From positions 124,001 to 188,000 of the forward strand of contig JBLXEV010000010.1 of the NCBI GenBank assembly GCA_048262715.1: a stretch of 64,000 bases of DNA, in the 5' to 3' direction. The position numbers and the translations under genes were made by a program. Under the pieces are notes generated by a model, which was not told the DNA's origin, ran no database searches, and saw only the letters and a list, made by a program, of their open reading frames with translations. The DNA comes from Albirhodobacter sp048262715. GTDB lineage: Bacteria > Pseudomonadota > Alphaproteobacteria > Rhodobacterales > Rhodobacteraceae. Of the stretch, positions 59,514-64,000 are shown piece after piece; position 1 is the first letter of the stretch, and each line of letters begins with the position of its first letter.

Positions 59514-61028
59514 TCAGAAGCCGAGCTTTTTCGCAACGATCTCGTTCACCGCTGCCGGATTGGCCTTGCCGCCCGACGCTTTGAGAACTTGGCCTGTGAA
59601 CCAGCCCGCGAGTTTCGGGTTCTGCTTGGCTTTCTCAACCTGATCGGGGTTGGCGGCGATGATCGCGTCAACCTGTGCTTCAATAGCGCCCAGATCGGTG
59701 ACCTGCTTCATTCCGCGCTCTTCGACGATCTTCGCGGGCTCACCGCCCTCAGTATAGACGATCTCGAACAGGTCTTTCGCGATCTTGCCGGAGATATCGC
59801 CCGATTTGATCAGCGCGACGATCTGGCCGAGCTGTTTGGGCGAGACGGGGCTGTCGTGAATCGATTTGTCATCTTTCTTCAGACGGCCAAACAGCTCGTT
59901 GATCACCCAATTCGCCGCCAGTTTGCCGTCAGTGCCCTCGGCGACCTGCTCGAAGAAGGCCGCGTTCTCGGATTCCGCCGTCAACACATTCGCATCATAT
60001 TCCGACAGGCCGAATTCTTTGACGAAACGCGTTTTTTTCGCGTCGGGCAGTTCCGGCATCGCGGCGGCAATATCGTCCACCCACGCTTGTTCGATCTCCA
60101 AAGGCAGCAGATCGGGGCAGGGGAAGTAGCGGTAATCATGCGCTTCTTCTTTGGAGCGCATCGAGCGGGTCTCGTTCTTGTCGGCGTCATAAAGCCGGGT
60201 CTCTTGTTTGACCTCGCCGCCATCCTCGATGATCGCGATCTGGCGACGGGCCTCGTAATCGATTGCCAATTGGATGAAGCGCATCGAGTTCATGTTCTTG
60301 ATCTCGCAGCGCGTGCCCAGATGCGAGAAATCGCCGGTCTCGCGGAATTTCTCGTATTGGCCGCGCTTGCAGACGGAGACGTTCACATCCGCGCGCAGGT
60401 TGCCGTTTTGCATATTGCCATCGCAGGTGCCCAAGTAGCGCAGGATCTGACGCAGCTTGACGACATAGGCCGCAGCTTCTTCCGGCCCGCGAATATCGGG
60501 GCGCGAGACGATTTCCATCAGCGCAACACCGGTGCGGTTAAGATCGACGAAGGACATCGTCGGATCCATATCATGGATTGATTTACCGGCGTCCTGCTCA
60601 AGGTGGATCCGCTCGACCCGCACCAGACGCGCCACTCCCGGCCCCATATCAACAAGGATTTCGCCCTCGCCGACAATCGGATGATAGAGCTGCGAGATCT
60701 GATAGCCCTGCGGCAAATCGGGGTAGAAGTAATTCTTACGGTCAAAGGCGGAGAACAGGTTGATTTCTGCGTTCAGCCCCAGCCCCGTGCGCACCGCTTG
60801 CTCGACACAATATTCATTGATGACGGGCAGCATCCCCGGCATCGCCGCATCGACGAAGGCCACGTTGGAATTCGGCTCTGCGCCGAACAGGGTGGATGCA
60901 CCGGAGAACAGCTTGGCGTTCGAGGCCACCTGCGCGTGGATTTCCATCCCGATCACCAGTTCCCAATCGTCTTTCGCACCAGCGATGACTTTCGGTTCGG
61001 GCGAGGTATAGGCGAGATGGTCGAGCAT
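59514..61028 (-). CDS. gatB: Asp-tRNA(Asn)/Glu-tRNA(Gln) amidotransferase subunit GatB
   Basis: A 504-residue subunit of GatCAB, which amidates misacylated tRNAs. Motifs: ELVIGMEIHAQVASNAKLF, DRKNYFYPDLPQGYQIS, LEQDAGKSIHD, LNRTGVALMEIVS, and the C-terminal helical/YqeY domain (GWFTGQVLKASGGKANP). ATG 61028 has an AAAGGA site; the longer frame to 61241 is unsupported. GatA and GatC are not in the window. Confidence 0.96.
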   Translation of the reverse strand: MLDHLAYTSPEPKVIAGAKDDWELVIGMEIHAQVASNAKLFSGASTLFGAEPNSNVAFVDAAMPGMLPVINEYCVEQAVRTGLGLNAEINLFSAFDRKNYFYPDLPQGYQISQLYHPIVGEGEILVDMGPGVARLVRVERIHLEQDAGKSIHDMDPTMSFVDLNRTGVALMEIVSRPDIRGPEEAAAYVVKLRQILRYLGTCDGNMQNGNLRADVNVSVCKRGQYEKFRETGDFSHLGTRCEIKNMNSMRFIQLAIDYEARRQIAIIEDGGEVKQETRLYDADKNETRSMRSKEEAHDYRYFPCPDLLPLEIEQAWVDDIAAAMPELPDAKKTRFVKEFGLSEYDANVLTAESENAAFFEQVAEGTDGKLAANWVINELFGRLKKDDKSIHDSPVSPKQLGQIVALIKSGDISGKIAKDLFEIVYTEGGEPAKIVEERGMKQVTDLGAIEAQVDAIIAANPDQVEKAKQNPKLAGWFTGQVLKASGGKANPAAVNEIVAKKLGF

Positions 61029-61239
61029 GGGGGCGTCCTTTGCCAGTCTGGCTTTGCGTGTCACGCGCTGTAATACGGCAGGGCAGGGAGGGGGGCAAGA
61101 GGTTGGGCGGTGATGGCGCGCGTGTGGTCTTGGGCGCCGCATGGGCAAGATCCCGCAGACGACAAAGGTGCGGTTCGGATTTTTGCTTGTTGCAGGGGGC
61201 TGCGGCGGCCATTGTAACGCGCGCAATGAAAGGGCGGCC

Positions 61240-62184
61240 ATGGGCAGACGGGCAAAACTGAGTTTGGCAGGGCCGATCTGGGCGCGCGGAGAAGCGCACG
61301 GGCGGGCTCAGGGGCGCGCGTCCGGTCTCGGCTTCGCGCCATTTGGCCCTTTGCGCCAAGGAGCCTTGCGCGGCGCGGTGGCGCTGATTGCGGCAGTGAC
61401 ACTGTCGCAGGCCGCGCAGGGGCAAGAGCGTAGCACAGGGCCTGAAGGCGTGGTTGAGGTGAGCCTTACGGAGATGGCTTCCGTTACGGCCCCCGAAATT
61501 GCGGCCCCCCAAATTTTACCTCCCGAGAACTTGCTCTCCTTGAAGCCGATGGCCGCAGATGTGCGTGCGCAGATCGCAAGGCGGGCGGGGTTCTTGGCCA
61601 AGACGCAGGGCGAGGCGCTGTTGATCTCTGAGCGACCGCTGGCGCGGCCTTGGGAGGGCCCGCGGATTCCGAAGCTGCGCTGGGACGGGCGGCGCGGGGC
61701 GGCAGGGTGGAGTTTTGCGACGATCACTGCGGTGGAGCGCCACAGCCGCAGGCTCACCGCGAAAGTTCCGCGCGATATCAAAACTTTCTGCCCGGCCTAC
61801 GCGAGTGCTAGCAAGCATGAGCGCACGGCGTTCTGGGCGGCGCTGGTCTCGGGCATCGCGCGCTATGAGAGCCATTTTAAGCCCAAAGCCGCAGGCGGCG
61901 GTGGGCAATGGATCGGGCTGATGCAGATCGCGCCTAGAACGGCGCAGCATTACGGCTGCGCTTTGCCCGAGGGCGGCACGGTGGCAGGGCTGCAAGATGG
62001 CGGCGCCAATCTCGCCTGCGCGGTGCGGATTCTCGCGCGGCAGGTCGGGCGCGATGGCGCGATTGCGGGGAAGGATGGCGCGTGGCGCGGGGCGGCGCGC
62101 GATTGGGCGGTGATGCGCACCGCGTCCAAGCGCGCCAATATCGCCGCATGGACGCGCAAGCAGCCCTATTGCCAGATCCGCTAA
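61240..62184 (+). CDS. Lytic transglycosylase (SLT domain)
   Basis: A 314-residue exported murein hydrolase. A signal peptide lies at about residues 38-62 after an Arg/Gly-rich start (RQGALRGAVALIAAVTLSQAAQ). The C-terminal SLT domain has the catalytic Glu in ARYESHF and the GLMQIAPRTAQHYGC motif, then AVRILARQV. It cleaves glycan strands by forming 1,6-anhydroMurNAc. ATG 61240 with AAAGGG is preferred to ATG 61141. Confidence 0.85.
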   Translation: MGRRAKLSLAGPIWARGEAHGRAQGRASGLGFAPFGPLRQGALRGAVALIAAVTLSQAAQGQERSTGPEGVVEVSLTEMASVTAPEIAAPQILPPENLLSLKPMAADVRAQIARRAGFLAKTQGEALLISERPLARPWEGPRIPKLRWDGRRGAAGWSFATITAVERHSRRLTAKVPRDIKTFCPAYASASKHERTAFWAALVSGIARYESHFKPKAAGGGGQWIGLMQIAPRTAQHYGCALPEGGTVAGLQDGGANLACAVRILARQVGRDGAIAGKDGAWRGAARDWAVMRTASKRANIAAWTRKQPYCQIR

Positions 62185-62187
62185 GCG

Positions 62188-62613
62188 CTAGCGGGTCTCG
62201 ATCCCGTGCCGCGCAAACTCAAGGCGCAGCTTTGCGAGGGGCGGTAAAGCATCGGGCGGCAGGGCAAGGCGCGTCCCATCCCGCAGCGTGAGCACACAGA
62301 TCCCCTCGCAGAGCAACCCCGTGCCTATCCGCGCAGAGCGGATCTCGCGCAACGCAAACCGCCGTGCCTCCTGCGGATCGAAGACCTCCAGATCCCGCGC
62401 GCTAAAGCGCAGCCCCGCCGCCGGATTGCGCCAGAGCCGCCAGAGCACGAGCCCTATATAGGCCCCGACAGCGGGCAGGGCGAGCGTCGCATCAGCGATC
62501 GCCGCCGCATAGCCCGCGATAATCCCCGCCCCGAGGGCCGCATAGAGCGCGGGGCGGCGGGCTTGGAAACGGTATTCGAAATATAGCGGGAAGGCAGGGG
62601 CGGTCTGTTTCAT
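62188..62613 (-). CDS. Small membrane protein of unknown function
   Basis: A 141-residue protein with two hydrophobic helices near the N-terminus (RPALYAALGAGIIAGYAAAI, ALPAVGAYIGLVLWRLW) and a soluble C-terminal region of beta character (GLRFSARDLEVFDPQEARRF, ICVLTLRDGTRLALP) resembling PH-like bacterial membrane domains. It is convergent with the lytic transglycosylase gene, ending 4 bases beyond its stop. ATG 62613 is used; 14 more codons are possible. Confidence 0.7.
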   Translation of the reverse strand: MKQTAPAFPLYFEYRFQARRPALYAALGAGIIAGYAAAIADATLALPAVGAYIGLVLWRLWRNPAAGLRFSARDLEVFDPQEARRFALREIRSARIGTGLLCEGICVLTLRDGTRLALPPDALPPLAKLRLEFARHGIETR

Positions 62614-62819
62614 CGGGCGAGCAAAACAGACAGAGTGTGGCGAGACTAAGGCCAATTCGAGGGTTGTTTTGCGCGCGGATCCTGCGCTGCAACACTCGGC
62701 AGATTGGGCTGAGATTGTCGCGCCGCGTGATCCAATTCCGGCGATGTTCCGCGCGGTTGCTGCCTGTCGCAGGGGATGCGAAGGCCGCCTAGGGGTACGA
62801 GGCCGCCCAACGGGAAGAC

Positions 62820-62852
62820 GTCACGCGGGCGGCACCGCCCCGCCCGCGTGAT
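62820..62852 (-). terminator. Hairpin downstream of pepN
   Basis: A perfect 12-bp stem TCACGCGGGCGG / CCGCCCGCGTGA with a 7-base loop, 10 bases beyond the pepN stop codon. The T-tract is weak. Confidence 0.6.
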
Positions 62853-62860
62853 CTGTCGGT

Positions 62861-64000
62861 TTACGCTTTGGCGAGCCTCCCGACCATCTCGCCCAGATCG
62901 CGCGAGAGGTCCGGCGTTGCGAGGATCTTCGAGAAGACCATCTGCGCCTGCGCGCGCCGCCGATCATCGAATTGCGCCCATGTCTGGAAGGCGGTGGACA
63001 TCCGCGCAGCGGTTTGCGGGTTTTTCGGGTCCAGCGTCAGCAGCCAATCGCCATAGAAGCGGTATCCCGCCCCATCCGTACGGTGGAAGCCTGCGTGGTT
63101 AGCTGCAAGGCCGCCCAGCAAGGCACGGAAACGGTTCGGGTTTTTCCAATCGAACAGCGGATGTTTCGCAAGTTCCTCGGCGCGCTCCACGGCGCGGTCT
63201 TTGGGCGCATAGGCCAGCTCGACGGTGAACCATTTATCCATCACCAGCCGCTCATGCTGCCACTGCGCGAAGAATTTGGCGCTGGCCTCGGTGCCGGCAC
63301 CGCGCGCGATCAAGATCCCGAGCGCGCCGATCTGATCGGTCATGTTATCGGCCTGATCGAACAGAGCCTGCGCCCGCGCGCCGCCATCCAGATGGCTCAG
63401 ATGGGCGAGGATTGCGCGGCGCAGCGCGCGCTTTCCGGTCGGTTCGGCATCAGGGGAATAAGCCCCTTTGACCTCCGCCGCGTCGTAAAGTGCTATCAGC
63501 GCGGCCTCGTGGCGCGCCGCAATTGCCTTGGAGAGCGCGCTATGCGCGGCATCAATCGCGTCAGGGTCTGGCGTGTCGCCTGCCTCTGCGATGGATTTCG
63601 CGATCTCGTCATCCGATGGCAGATTGAGGCAGAGCGCGCGGAAGGCGGGGGCGGGGGCGGGATCGGCGAGGAAATCGCCGAGCGCGTCGAGATAGGGCGC
63701 GGCCAGATCGAGATCCGCACCTTGTGCCAAAGCCACCAGCGCTTCGCGGGCCAGATCGCGGCCTGCTTCCCAGCGATTGAACGGATCACTGTCATGCGCG
63801 AGGAGGAAGGCGCGGTGATCGGGCGTGCCGTCCCGCTCCAGCATCACGGGGGCCGAGAACCCGCGCAGGATCGAGGGGATCGGGCGCGCTTGCAGCCCGC
63901 TGAAGGTAAAGCTCTGCGTGGCTTGCGTCATCTCCAGCACCTGCTCCGCGCCGATCATCGCGCCGGAGGGATCAAACAGCGCGACGCGGATCGGGATCAC
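62861..64000 (-). CDS. pepN: Aminopeptidase N, C-terminal part (cut by window edge)
   Basis: The visible 379 residues are the C-terminal region of a gammaproteobacterial-type PepN (M1 family): the beta-sandwich end (PIPSILRGFSAPVML), HDSDPFNRWEAGRDLA, and the helical domain with WQHERLVMDKWFTVEL, HPLFDWKNPNRFRALLGG and FHRTDGAGYRFYGDWLLTLD. The catalytic HExxH domain lies outside the window. The start codon is therefore not present here. Confidence 0.95.
   Translation of the reverse strand: MIPIRVALFDPSGAMIGAEQVLEMTQATQSFTFSGLQARPIPSILRGFSAPVMLERDGTPDHRAFLLAHDSDPFNRWEAGRDLAREALVALAQGADLDLAAPYLDALGDFLADPAPAPAFRALCLNLPSDDEIAKSIAEAGDTPDPDAIDAAHSALSKAIAARHEAALIALYDAAEVKGAYSPDAEPTGKRALRRAILAHLSHLDGGARAQALFDQADNMTDQIGALGILIARGAGTEASAKFFAQWQHERLVMDKWFTVELAYAPKDRAVERAEELAKHPLFDWKNPNRFRALLGGLAANHAGFHRTDGAGYRFYGDWLLTLDPKNPQTAARMSTAFQTWAQFDDRRRAQAQMVFSKILATPDLSRDLGEMVGRLAKA

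Noticed and set aside
1..64000. tRNA or rRNA genes
   Set aside because: No T-loop GGTTCRANYCC with matching acceptor arms or rRNA-like segments were noticed on either strand; a covariance scan was not possible.

Overview
The window is GC-rich chromosomal DNA from an alphaproteobacterium, almost certainly a member of the Rhodobacterales (Rhodobacteraceae). The evidence is the long murein/division (dcw) cluster with DUF2484 and DUF2161 genes embedded in it, the DUF1127 gene followed by CCUCCUCCC hairpin RNAs, the ftsY-DMT transporter-yciB block, aerobic cobaltochelatase genes cobS and cobT, and a GAAC-N7-GAAC SOS box. No rRNA, tRNA, CRISPR array, insertion sequence or prophage was recognised.

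Layout. 1-17.3 kb holds housekeeping genes: a partial lipoprotein, a 2Fe-2S ferredoxin, a short DksA/TraR zinc-finger protein, purU, purD, xseA, an AlkB-like membrane monooxygenase, ftsY, a DMT transporter, yciB, metZ, folE2, uvrD with an SOS box, and mrp. 17.5-20 kb is a riboregulatory zone: a ccaF1-like DUF1127 gene, eight hairpins with identical pyrimidine loops (four CcsR-type sRNAs), rlmJ, and an 848-base dcw leader. That leader carries a dense phased GANTC cluster and a strong internal terminator like that of the UpsM sRNA.

20-48.4 kb is the dcw cluster: mraZ, rsmH, ftsL, ftsI, murE, murF, mraY, murD, ftsW, murG, murC, DUF2484, murB, ftsQ, ftsA, ftsZ, lpxC, bamD, recN. The first seven genes are joined mostly by 1-4 base overlaps. 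The cluster is then interrupted by an opposite-strand hydrolase-like gene plus DUF2161, by an opposite-strand chrA, and by a Hint-domain gene. 48.4-64 kb holds a SnoaL-like protein, an FAD oxidase, a 600-residue-type aminopeptidase P, cobT, a lipoprotein, cobS, a YedI-like membrane protein with a TetR regulator, a J-domain protein, a DUF4177 protein, gatB, a lytic transglycosylase, a small membrane protein and the 3' part of pepN.

The most unusual signal is in the dcw cluster. MurF, which attaches D-Ala-D-Ala, is intact as a reading frame and translationally coupled to its neighbours, but almost every signature motif of the family is replaced. ddl, which makes D-Ala-D-Ala and normally lies between murB and ftsQ, is absent; only a short possible N-terminal remnant is left. 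MurC, MurD, MurE, MraY, MurG and MurB all look normal. The D-Ala-D-Ala step has therefore either moved elsewhere in the genome or been altered. FtsQ, just downstream, carries an exceptional N-terminal extension of about 225 residues with a GYDPQ minisatellite.

Eight copies of an intergenic element with the core AAATATCCC/GGGATATTT sit at gene ends throughout the window, often as inverted pairs.
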